Of a DNA stretch of 7,067 nt, positions 1 through 5,160 are shown piece by piece. The stretch is from Clostridiales bacterium (GTDB taxonomy: Bacteria > Bacillota > Clostridia > Oscillospirales > QAMX01): positions 1 through 7,067 of the forward strand of contig DUUG01000039.1 of assembly GCA_012841675.1 (NCBI GenBank). Reading direction: 5' to 3'. The notes under the pieces are model-generated. The model did not search any database and had not been told where the DNA came from. It saw nothing but the letters and a program-made list of their open reading frames with translations. The position numbers and the translations under genes are program-made. The first letter of the stretch is position 1, and the number at the start of each line of letters is the position of its first letter.

Positions 1-1024
1 CTAAAAAGAACAACGCCGCCGGCACACGCTGGGAAATAAACGAAAAGTCCTCGGAAACGGTGTCCTTCTCCCAAGGCACAACGTGCAGCCCTGCTTCTTG
101 GATATGGGATATCAGCTCCCTTGTCAGGCCTTCTTCATTGACCACGGCAGGAATTTCTCCATAAAAATCCAGCTTACTTTTGGCGCGGAAGGCCCTTGCC
201 GTTGCATGCGCAATTTCCTCTAAGCGTTGTTTTACAAAATGCTTAGTTTCCTTGTCAAAAGTGCGGATGGTTCCCTCCAAAACGGCCGTTTCCGGTATGA
301 CATTGGCCGCATGGCCCGCGTGAAAGCTTCCGACGGTGACAACCACCGGTTCCGCGCTTTTTACTTCCCGTGCCAAAATCTCCTGCCAAGCAAGATACAC
401 ATGGGCTGCGGCATTGATAGGGTCAATAGTCTGCTCGGGTTTTGCGCCGTGGCCGCCCTTTCCGGTCACTTCCAAGCGAAACCGGTCCTGGGAAGCCATC
501 ACCGGCCCCAATGCTGCGGCAATGACCCCGGTCGGAAGCCCCGGCATCACATGCAATGCCAAAGCCGCTTCCACCTGCTCTAACACCCCGGCGGCAATCA
601 TATCCGCCGCGCCGGACATGCCTTCCTCGTCGGGCTGGAACATAAAGCGAACCGTGCCTTTTAAATTTTTCTCGTTTTCCTTTAAAAGCTTTGCCGCACC
701 TAGTAGCATGGCCATATGCAAATCGTGGCCGCATACATGGGCGCATCCGTTTTGGGAGGAAAAGCAAAGTCCGCTTTCTTCCCTAACGGGCAGCGCGTCC
801 ATATCCGCACGTAGCAAAAACACCGGCGTTCCCTTTCCGGCCTCGGCTACAATGCCGAAGGGGGAGATTTCCTTAGGCGCATAGCCCATTTCCTTTAGCT
901 TCTCCATGAGAAACGCCGCTGTGTTGGGAAGGTGTTTTCCAACCTCGGGTATGGCGTGCAAGGCACGGCGAAGGGTCGTAAGTTCCGGCTGCAAACTCTT
1001 TGCTTTTTCTAAAAAGCGGCTCAA
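1..1024 (-). CDS. M20-family amidohydrolase / aminoacylase-like metallopeptidase, 3' end off window
   Basis: The protein is an M20D-type zinc amidohydrolase, a family that removes N-acyl groups from amino acids or related conjugates in the cytoplasm. 341 residues are visible. Seen in order: an N-terminal LRRALHAIPEVG segment (about 18-29, typical of the family), MDALPV (75-80) with the metal-site Asp, CGHDLH (98-103) with the Cys/His ligands, QPDEEG (130-135) with the catalytic and ligand Glu pair, LHVMPGLP (157-164) with another ligand His, and the VTGKGGHGAKP dimerisation-domain motif (186-196). VSEDFSF and ALFFLG follow near the end, so only a short C-terminal piece, including the last expected metal ligand, lies beyond base 1. 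The start is TTG at 1024: AGGAGGGG (1030-1037) sits at ideal spacing, and only this start includes the conserved N-terminal segment missed by the first ATG. TTG overlaps the TGA of the upstream gene (TTGA). It is third in the operon. Substrate is unknown. Confidence 0.9.
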   Translation of the reverse strand, partial: MSRFLEKAKSLQPELTTLRRALHAIPEVGKHLPNTAAFLMEKLKEMGYAPKEISPFGIVAEAGKGTPVFLLRADMDALPVREESGLCFSSQNGCAHVCGHDLHMAMLLGAAKLLKENEKNLKGTVRFMFQPDEEGMSGAADMIAAGVLEQVEAALALHVMPGLPTGVIAAALGPVMASQDRFRLEVTGKGGHGAKPEQTIDPINAAAHVYLAWQEILAREVKSAEPVVVTVGSFHAGHAANVIPETAVLEGTIRTFDKETKHFVKQRLEEIAHATARAFRAKSKLDFYGEIPAVVNEEGLTRELISHIQEAGLHVVPWEKDTVSEDFSFISQRVPAALFFL

Positions 1025-2061
1025 TTTAACCCCTCCTGTAGAAACTGCGCTACAAATCCATCGTCGGTCAAATGGGGATACAACGCGCAAACACGGTCAA
1101 TTTCCTCTGCCTGCCCTTTTGACAAAACCTCCGCCGGATTTAAACACCGAGGCGAGGAAAGCAGCCCCTGCCGATATAAAACCTCGTTGACGCCTGCGAT
1201 ACACCCGACAAAATCGTTGGCCACATCAAACAGCGCGGCGTTCATATCTGTCACCTGCGCCGCAAGGGTCAAAAGCTCCGCCGTGGGCAAGCCTTGTTTT
1301 GCCTTCCGGAACAGCTCTACCGCCGGCTTGACCCAAACAGCCCAGTGCCCCAGCAGACCGCCTACAAAGCCTTTTGTGCGGTCTCCGAAGTGGTAAGTGG
1401 TCAAAAGATCCAGCAGAATATGGTCATCGTTGCCTGTATAAAGGGCAATTTTATCCGCCCTTGGGGAAAAAGCCGCCGCGCGCACAACTTCCGTCGTCGA
1501 ATACCGATCAAAGGACGCGCACTTAATAGCGAAAACATTGTCTATATCGCAGAGCTTTTGCCAGTAGTCATAAGAAAACCGCCGCCCGCCTACGGCCGTT
1601 TGCAAGTAGAATCCCACCACGGGCAAAACACTTGCCACCTCTTTTGTGCGGGCAAGCAAATATTCCTCCGATCGGTGGGAAAGCCCGCCGGGGCTAAGCA
1701 AAACGGCGTCATACCCCAAAGATTTAGCCGGTTTCGCCTCCGAAACGGCCTGTTCCGCAGGGCCGCAGGCACCGGCGATTTTGACAACCGTCTGCCCCGT
1801 TTTTTCCTCAAACCGGGTCAGCTCATCAGCCGCCACGGCCAGCACCCGCTCTAGCAAGTTATGTTCCGGCCTCCGGATTTCAAACTGCGTCGTATGTACG
1901 GCAACGGCAAGCCCGTCCGCTTCTGCCGCCATATAATACCGGATCAGCCGCCGCTGGGAAGCTTCGTCAAAGCTCCCATCTTCGTAAAGGGCCAGCGGCA
2001 TAGCAGGGAGAAAAGCGCCCTTAGCCAACTTTTTTAAGACTTTTGCCTTTCGGCTTGTCAT
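1021..2061 (-). CDS. Dihydrodipicolinate synthase (DapA/NAL)-superfamily protein
   Basis: This is a 346-residue protein of the DapA/N-acetylneuraminate lyase superfamily: (beta/alpha)8 class I aldolases that form a Schiff base with a keto-acid substrate. The probable Schiff-base Lys is K180 in VFAIKCASF, matching the family's IxGIKEASGD-type segment. The Tyr that relays protons is probably Y152 in VVGFYLQTAVGGR. The family's GTTGE substrate loop is replaced by VHTTQFEIR (55-63); the two Thr are kept but the Gly and Glu are not. The protein is longer than standard DapA (about 290-300), with extra C-terminal sequence. It is therefore unlikely to be the lysine-pathway enzyme and is better called an aldolase-like enzyme of unknown substrate. 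ATG 2061 directly abuts the TAA of the epimerase gene, and its stop overlaps the amidohydrolase start, so all three are probably co-translated. Confidence 0.88.
   Translation of the reverse strand: MTSRKAKVLKKLAKGAFLPAMPLALYEDGSFDEASQRRLIRYYMAAEADGLAVAVHTTQFEIRRPEHNLLERVLAVAADELTRFEEKTGQTVVKIAGACGPAEQAVSEAKPAKSLGYDAVLLSPGGLSHRSEEYLLARTKEVASVLPVVGFYLQTAVGGRRFSYDYWQKLCDIDNVFAIKCASFDRYSTTEVVRAAAFSPRADKIALYTGNDDHILLDLLTTYHFGDRTKGFVGGLLGHWAVWVKPAVELFRKAKQGLPTAELLTLAAQVTDMNAALFDVANDFVGCIAGVNEVLYRQGLLSSPRCLNPAEVLSKGQAEEIDRVCALYPHLTDDGFVAQFLQEGLN
1030..1037 (-). promoter_or_regulatory. Strong ribosome binding site deciding the TTG start of the amidohydrolase
   Basis: AGGAGGGG on the minus strand is followed by TTAAA and then TTG at 1024. 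It is the best Shine-Dalgarno match among the three genes of this operon. It lies inside the last codons of the upstream aldolase gene, and it explains how a TTG start overlapping a stop codon can be used. Confidence 0.75.
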
Positions 2062-3102
2062 TTAATACACCCCATCTCGCACTTCAAAGTGGGTGGGCTT
2101 GCCAAGCCCCTTCCCCCCGTTTAAAATCCACGCTGCCTGCATTTCGATTAGCTCGTCAATGGAAAAACGGGGATACCCGAACAATTTCATGGCCTGCCCG
2201 GCGTTATTTAACAGAGCCGTTTCCCCCGGCTCGTCGCAAAAAATGGGGGTTATGCCAAAAAATTCTCCAAAACGTTCCGCCGCAGTGCGAACGGAAACCG
2301 TCTCCGGACCCGTCACATTGAGAATTCTCGCCGGGGACGATGTATGCAACAGAGAGCGAACAGCGGCTTCGTTGGCATCTCCCTGCCAGATGCAGTTAAA
2401 ATACGGAACCGACAGGGAAACGGGCCGGCCGTTTTTCACCTTCTCAGCAATGTCAAAAAGTACGCCATAGCGCAGATCCACCGCGTAATTTAAGCGAAAG
2501 AGCAATACCTTCAAGCCTTTTGCCATGGCGGCATACGCAAAAATCCGTTCTCTTGCCAAACAGCTCATGGCGTATTCCCCTAAAGGCCCGGCAGGTGTTT
2601 CCTCCGTACAGCCGCCAACCCCTTCAGCCAAGCGCACAGGAGGGTATATATTGCCCGAGGAAAAAACCACCATATTAGCCCCGGCAAAACGCTGGCTTAC
2701 AAAGGATGGGACGGCTGCATTCATGGCCCAAGTCATGGGCGCATCTTCCCCTGTGCCAAATTTTCGCCCTGCCATGTAAATAATATGATTTGCATCGGGC
2801 AAGCTTGCCAACCCATGCGGGTCGAGCAAATCACAAGGTATGACGTGCACGCCCGTTTCCTTCAACATACTTGCGGCCTTCGGGTCGGAAAATCTGGAAA
2901 CGGCGAAAATGTCTCGAGAAATGCCGGCGGCCTTGTCCGCGTTCCGAATTAGGCGGCAAAGAGAAGGCCCCATCTTCCCGCCGGCACCCAAAACCATAAT
3001 GCTTCCTTTGATTTGGGCCATATCGACAATGAGCTTTTCGGAAGGCTCGGCCAAAAGGGCTTCCAGCCCCGCCTCGTTTTGCAGGTTCTCTTGCCATTGC
3101 AT
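2062..3102 (-). CDS. NAD(P)-dependent epimerase/dehydratase-family protein (extended SDR-like)
   Basis: This 346-residue Rossmann-fold protein of the NAD-dependent epimerase/dehydratase type heads the three-gene operon. The nucleotide-binding motif is GAGGKMG at 39-45 after a beta strand (SIMVLGAGG), preceded by a helical N-terminal arm. The SDR Ser region is VVFSSGNIYPP (145-155). The catalytic Tyr is probably Y177 in GEYAMSCLARE, but the usual YxxxK reads YxxxC. A C-terminal substrate domain (about 230-346) includes ILNVTGPETVSVR. The frame opens upstream to an ATG at 3177, but that ATG overlaps the -10 box of the promoter at 3166-3194. ATG 3156 would lie almost at the transcript 5' end. 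I therefore chose ATG 3102, which has a purine-rich GGAAGGAAG upstream and leaves a leader of roughly 55-60 nt. The reaction is unknown; oxidation or epimerisation of a polar substrate is inferred from the fold only. Confidence 0.85.
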   Translation of the reverse strand: MQWQENLQNEAGLEALLAEPSEKLIVDMAQIKGSIMVLGAGGKMGPSLCRLIRNADKAAGISRDIFAVSRFSDPKAASMLKETGVHVIPCDLLDPHGLASLPDANHIIYMAGRKFGTGEDAPMTWAMNAAVPSFVSQRFAGANMVVFSSGNIYPPVRLAEGVGGCTEETPAGPLGEYAMSCLARERIFAYAAMAKGLKVLLFRLNYAVDLRYGVLFDIAEKVKNGRPVSLSVPYFNCIWQGDANEAAVRSLLHTSSPARILNVTGPETVSVRTAAERFGEFFGITPIFCDEPGETALLNNAGQAMKLFGYPRFSIDELIEMQAAWILNGGKGLGKPTHFEVRDGVY

Positions 3103-3165
3103 GTCGCTTTCTTCCTTCCCTCGAATGTTTTTTCGCGTCTTGGCAGCAAATTCCATTGCATTCCT

Positions 3166-3194
3166 ATTGTAATGCACAAGGTCTGAATACGCAA
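3166..3194 (-). promoter_or_regulatory. Sigma70/SigA-type promoter of the epimerase-aldolase-amidohydrolase operon
   Basis: On the minus strand a -35 box TTGCGT (3194-3189) is followed by a 17-base spacer and a -10 box TACAAT (3171-3166), one mismatch from TATAAT. The expected transcription start is near 3158-3160, in the intergenic region before the first gene. This supports ATG 3102 as the start of that gene. No operator or riboswitch was recognised in the short leader. Confidence 0.65.
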
Positions 3195-3212
3195 ATCTTT
3201 TTAAATTTTAAG

Positions 3213-3231
3213 TCCCGGCGTTTCCGCCGAG
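3213..3231 (-). terminator. GAAA-loop hairpin after the small membrane-protein gene, possible terminator
   Basis: Four bases after the TAA at 3235, the minus strand folds as CTCGGCG-GAAA-CGCCGGG: seven pairs including one T-G wobble, with a GNRA-type loop. The tail is ACTTAAAATTT rather than a clean T run, so termination may be weak. Its position between the end of one gene group and the promoter of the next fits a terminator. Confidence 0.45.
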
Positions 3232-3234
3232 CCT

Positions 3235-3447
3235 TTATGCGACAAATTGTTTTAGAATGCGGGTAAATTTAACATCTTTGGCGATTTCCCTGGCATATTC
3301 TTTGGGCATGCCCGATTGTGTCATGGATTTGATCATCTGCAACCGACAATACTGTACCTTTCCCAGAATCCAAAGGAACATAAAAGGAGAAAACAGAAGG
3401 TATAATATCAGCCTTATGGCAAACAGGACAAATCTCGCTACCGTCAT
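3235..3447 (-). CDS. Small membrane protein of unknown function (70 aa)
   Basis: This is a short protein with one strongly hydrophobic segment (about residues 5-29, VARFVLFAIRLILYLLFSPF onward). A basic, soluble C-terminal tail follows, containing SGMPKEYAREIAKDVKF. The tail motif resembles AGIPKEDALKMARDYM in the upstream gene, so the two may belong to one small family or interact with the same partner. ATG 3447 is preferred over ATG 3453 because AGAGA lies 6-7 bases upstream of it, while it is too close to 3453; the choice changes only two residues. It starts 13 bases after the stop of the preceding frameshifted gene and is the last member of the sigma/anti-sigma gene group. I do not recognise the family and assign no function. 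It appears intact, unlike its upstream neighbours. Confidence 0.65.
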   Translation of the reverse strand: MTVARFVLFAIRLILYLLFSPFMFLWILGKVQYCRLQMIKSMTQSGMPKEYAREIAKDVKFTRILKQFVA

Positions 3448-3460
3448 AACCATTCTCTGT

Positions 3461-3731
3461 TTATTTAGAGACGCTAATCTGTCTGCTGTAATCGTCGACT
3501 ATGGATTTCATGGCTTGCATATAATCCCTGGCCATCTTTAACGCGTCTTCCTTCGGAATGCCTGCTTCCAGCAGTTCCTTATATATAATACACGCCCACG
3601 GCCCGGCCCATCTTCTGCCCCGCCTCGGCGGAGAAAAGCGCCTCGATAACGCCACCGATTAATTTAGGGGCTTTTTTGCCGATTTCATCCAAAAGTTCGC
3701 TGATTTCCTTAATGGGAATTTCGTTGGACAT
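3461..3731 (-). pseudogene. Small gene of unknown function frameshifted at a TA dinucleotide repeat
   Basis: The gene starts at ATG 3731, preceded by AGGAG at ideal 7-base spacing (3739-3743), and opens with MSNEIPIKEISELLDEIG. It reads as a helical, soluble protein through AEAGQKMGRAVGVYYI and stops at 3579. The remainder, KELLEAGIPKEDALKM and on to DDYSRQISVSK, continues in another frame to the stop at 3461. The other frame has no ATG/GTG/TTG start near the junction, and its upstream residues are an Arg/Pro-rich shadow, so this is one gene of about 90 codons rather than two. The break falls in (TA)4 at 3580-3587. Adding one TA unit or losing two would restore one frame. This could be decay, phase variation or a sequencing error. 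Function is unknown; the neighbouring anti-sigma remnant and the motif shared with the next small gene suggest a sigma-linked accessory protein. Confidence 0.7.
3580..3587. repeat. (TA)4 dinucleotide tract at a reading-frame break
   Basis: TATATATA lies exactly where the reading frame of the 3461-3731 gene changes. A change of +1 or -2 repeat units rejoins the two halves. Four units is short for a slippage hotspot, so the tract may equally be a coincidental site of a fixed indel. Confidence 0.5.
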
Positions 3732-3741
3732 ACTGATTCTC

Positions 3742-4048
3742 CTATCCGTTTTGATACATACAGCCAAACACCTTTTTCACAAGCCAAAGGGTATCGAAAA
3801 GAGGCTCCAGATATCCGGCCACGCCGTTTTGCAACGGGTTTTCGGGAATTAAATCGAAAGCAGATGTTTGGATTTTTCGCGGGACAAACTGCGCGCTTTC
3901 CCTTTGGGCGCGCAGGATGCGCGCATTGAACACGGCCTCTTCCCTGCATTCCCGGCAAGAAGCAAGATGTGCCGCCATTTGGGCGTTTTCTTCGCCGGTC
4001 AGCCTTCTGGCCAGGTATGCAGGCGTCTTTCGCCAGGTCAAGGGGAAC
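3742..4048 (-). pseudogene. Zinc-finger (zf-HC2) anti-sigma factor, frame-disrupted and lacking a clear start
   Basis: The main open frame carries RRLTGEENAQMAAHLASC followed by RECREE. This gives the His-x3-Cys-x2-Cys signature (His codon 3967-3969, first Cys codon 3955-3957) of zf-HC2 anti-sigma domains, which bind and hold ECF sigma factors. The residues expected just before it (VPLDLAKDAC, compare family members with CDLAKDLLPLYLDG) are in a different frame, joining near 4015-4020. The intact frame reaches upstream only to TTG codons without a ribosome binding site. The family's first upstream Cys is not visible. After the finger come about 60 residues ending FDTLWLVKKVFGCMYQNG, with a modestly hydrophobic stretch but no clear membrane helix. 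The TAG stop at 3742 overlaps the AGGAG of the next gene, showing former operon coupling. The 5' boundary with the sigma remnant is approximate. Confidence 0.68.
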
Positions 4049-4328
4049 GAGCTCGTGCTTGCAGGCCTTTCTGTAAAAGTCGCACACCTTTCGGCGGGCA
4101 ACCTGCGTCATACACGTTTTAAATGAAGCCTGCCCCGCGAAAGAAGGCAGGGACGACCAGACTCCTGCACAATATCTTTGACGTCTTCCTCGTTAGACAC
4201 GTAAATCCGGATGTAGTGGTACACAAGGGCAAGGTAAGGCCCCATTAACTGTTCATACGCTTCTTTGTCCCGTCTTTGGGCTTTCTAAATCAAAAGGGGG
4301 GTCTATCCCGGGTCCGTTAAAAACCCAC
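4049..4328 (-). pseudogene. ECF (group IV) sigma-factor remnant: region 2 in three frames, region 4 missing
   Basis: ECF sigma factors direct RNA polymerase through regions 2 (-10 box) and 4 (-35 box). Here region 2 can be pieced together: FNGPGIDPPFDLE, then KAQRRDKEAYEQLMGPYLA and EEDVKDIVQES, then VWSSLPSFAGQASFKT and ARRKVCDFYRKACKHE. These correspond to the family's KAQxGDxxAFxxL, DIVQExFL, W..L..F.G.SSFKTWL and ARNxxxDYxRK segments. The frame changes near 4284 (one or two bases) and near 4160-4164. At the second site VQE joins VW directly, so about four residues are missing and a deletion of about 13 bases is implied. A GTG at 4328, with AGAGGTGA upstream, is a plausible original start if one T of the T5 run (4319-4323) is extra. 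No region 4 helix-turn-helix occurs before anti-sigma sequence begins. Non-functional as read; boundaries are approximate. Confidence 0.7.
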
Positions 4329-4363
4329 AGGCTTCACCTCTCTCATCTGCTTTCACCCATATA

Positions 4364-4389
4364 GTCGCATAAAAAAGCAGGAAGGTTCA
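4364..4389 (-). promoter_or_regulatory. ECF-sigma-type promoter (autoregulatory signature) before the sigma remnant
   Basis: The minus strand reads TGAACC (4389-4384), a 16-base spacer containing a T6 run, then CGAC (4367-4364). This matches the general Gram-positive ECF promoter form, with an AAC-containing -35 box and a CGTC/CGAC-type -10 box. It lies about 36 bases before the proposed GTG start of the sigma remnant, where an ECF gene's own promoter would be expected. No good sigma70 pair was seen at this site. Confidence 0.55.
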
Positions 4390-4392
4390 GTC

Positions 4393-4411
4393 GGAAAAAA
4401 ATTATTTTTCC
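4393..4411. repeat. AT-rich inverted repeat at the end of the ATPase gene
   Basis: GGAAAAA-AATTA-TTTTTCC is a perfect 7-base inverted repeat that contains the TAA stop of the ATPase gene. It is the only hairpin-like element between the transporter operon and the ECF-type promoter. A stem that is mostly A-T is weak for an intrinsic terminator, so read-through into the sigma remnant is possible. Confidence 0.35.
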
Positions 4412-5160
4412 CATCGCCGCAAAGCGCTTTGCATCCAAGCGGCCACATCCATTTCGAACACCCGGTTAATCTCCTTGCCGGAAAGTACCCTATCACACGT
4501 GTCCAGCGCGGCCATATGCCCGTTATCAAGCAAAAGAACCCGGTCGGCAAAGCTTCTTACTAAATTCAAATCGTGGAAAACGGCCACAATCACGCCGTTT
4601 TCCTTCCTTTGCCAGCGTTCTAAATGCTCCAGAAGCTCAATCTGATACGTTAAATCCAGGTGGTTCATAGGCTCGTCCAGCAGGATGACCTTCGGGAATT
4701 GAGCCAACACTCTGGCAAGCAACGTCCTCTGCAGCTGTCCGCCGGAAATCTGCGTAATGGGGCGCTCGGCAATATCTGCTATCCCCATCTGTTCCATGCA
4801 GGAATCCACCGCGTCCCAGTCTTCTTTGCTAAGCCCGGACAGGCGACCCTTCACATGGGGGTATCGCCCCATAGCCACCGTATGCTTCACCGAAAAGGAG
4901 AAGTACAGGGCCGGTATTTGGGTTAACAGCGCCACCTCTCCGGCCAGCTTCCTTCGGGGAATGGATTTTATCTCCACTCCGTCAAGGCAAATCCGCCCTT
5001 TATAAGGCAAAAGCCTTGCCAAAGCCTGTATCAGCGTGGATTTTCCGCAGCCGTTAGGCCCCGCAATACAAAGCTTTTCACCCTGTGCAACGGTAAAGCT
5101 TAGGTTGTGGACAACGTCGCCCATGCCGTAGCCTACGCTTACATCCTCTATGCTCAGCAT
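4402..5160 (-). CDS. ABC transporter ATP-binding protein (FecE/BtuD-like, iron-chelate/haem/cobalamin family)
   Basis: This 252-residue cytoplasmic ATPase powers the importer formed with the permease upstream. It shows Walker A GPNGCGKST (34-42), Q-loop Gln (Q81, LLTQIPALYF), signature ISGGQLQR (138-145), Walker B VILLDEP (158-164), D-loop NHLD (166-169) and H-loop His (H196, AVFHDLN), so all catalytic elements are present. The D-loop context PMNHLDLTYQIELLEHL is characteristic of the FecE/FhuC/BtuD branch. ATG 5160 is chosen although the frame opens further upstream: it matches the family's N terminus (MLSIEDVSVGYG), has AAGGGGAAGG just ahead, and overlaps the permease stop by 7 bases. The upstream extension would be out-of-frame permease sequence. 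It is the last gene of the transport operon. Substrate cannot be told from the ATPase. Confidence 0.94.
   Translation of the reverse strand: MLSIEDVSVGYGMGDVVHNLSFTVAQGEKLCIAGPNGCGKSTLIQALARLLPYKGRICLDGVEIKSIPRRKLAGEVALLTQIPALYFSFSVKHTVAMGRYPHVKGRLSGLSKEDWDAVDSCMEQMGIADIAERPITQISGGQLQRTLLARVLAQFPKVILLDEPMNHLDLTYQIELLEHLERWQRKENGVIVAVFHDLNLVRSFADRVLLLDNGHMAALDTCDRVLSGKEINRVFEMDVAAWMQSALRRWEK

Noticed and set aside
336..884. Plus-strand open frame of 182 codons
   Set aside because: It is antisense to the M20 amidohydrolase, whose catalytic motifs run through this stretch in the minus frame; it shows no motifs of its own.
3103..3177. Upstream ATG starts (3177, 3156) for the epimerase gene
   Set aside because: ATG 3177 overlaps the -10 box and ATG 3156 would be almost at the transcript 5' end. 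ATG 3102 has a purine-rich site and leaves the Rossmann fold complete.
3659..4111. Single 150-residue gene covering the anti-sigma region
   Set aside because: Its first 30 or so residues match sigma/anti-sigma sequence, but after the frame break it reads Arg-rich shadow sequence. The real zinc-finger protein is in another frame.
3742..4328. A natural sigma/anti-sigma fusion protein
   Set aside because: No single frame spans both parts, region 4 is missing and several indels are needed, so a broken locus is more likely than a working fusion.
4393..4411. AT-rich inverted repeat as a true intrinsic terminator
   Set aside because: The stem is almost all A-T with only two G-C pairs at the base, so I list it only as a repeat of uncertain role.
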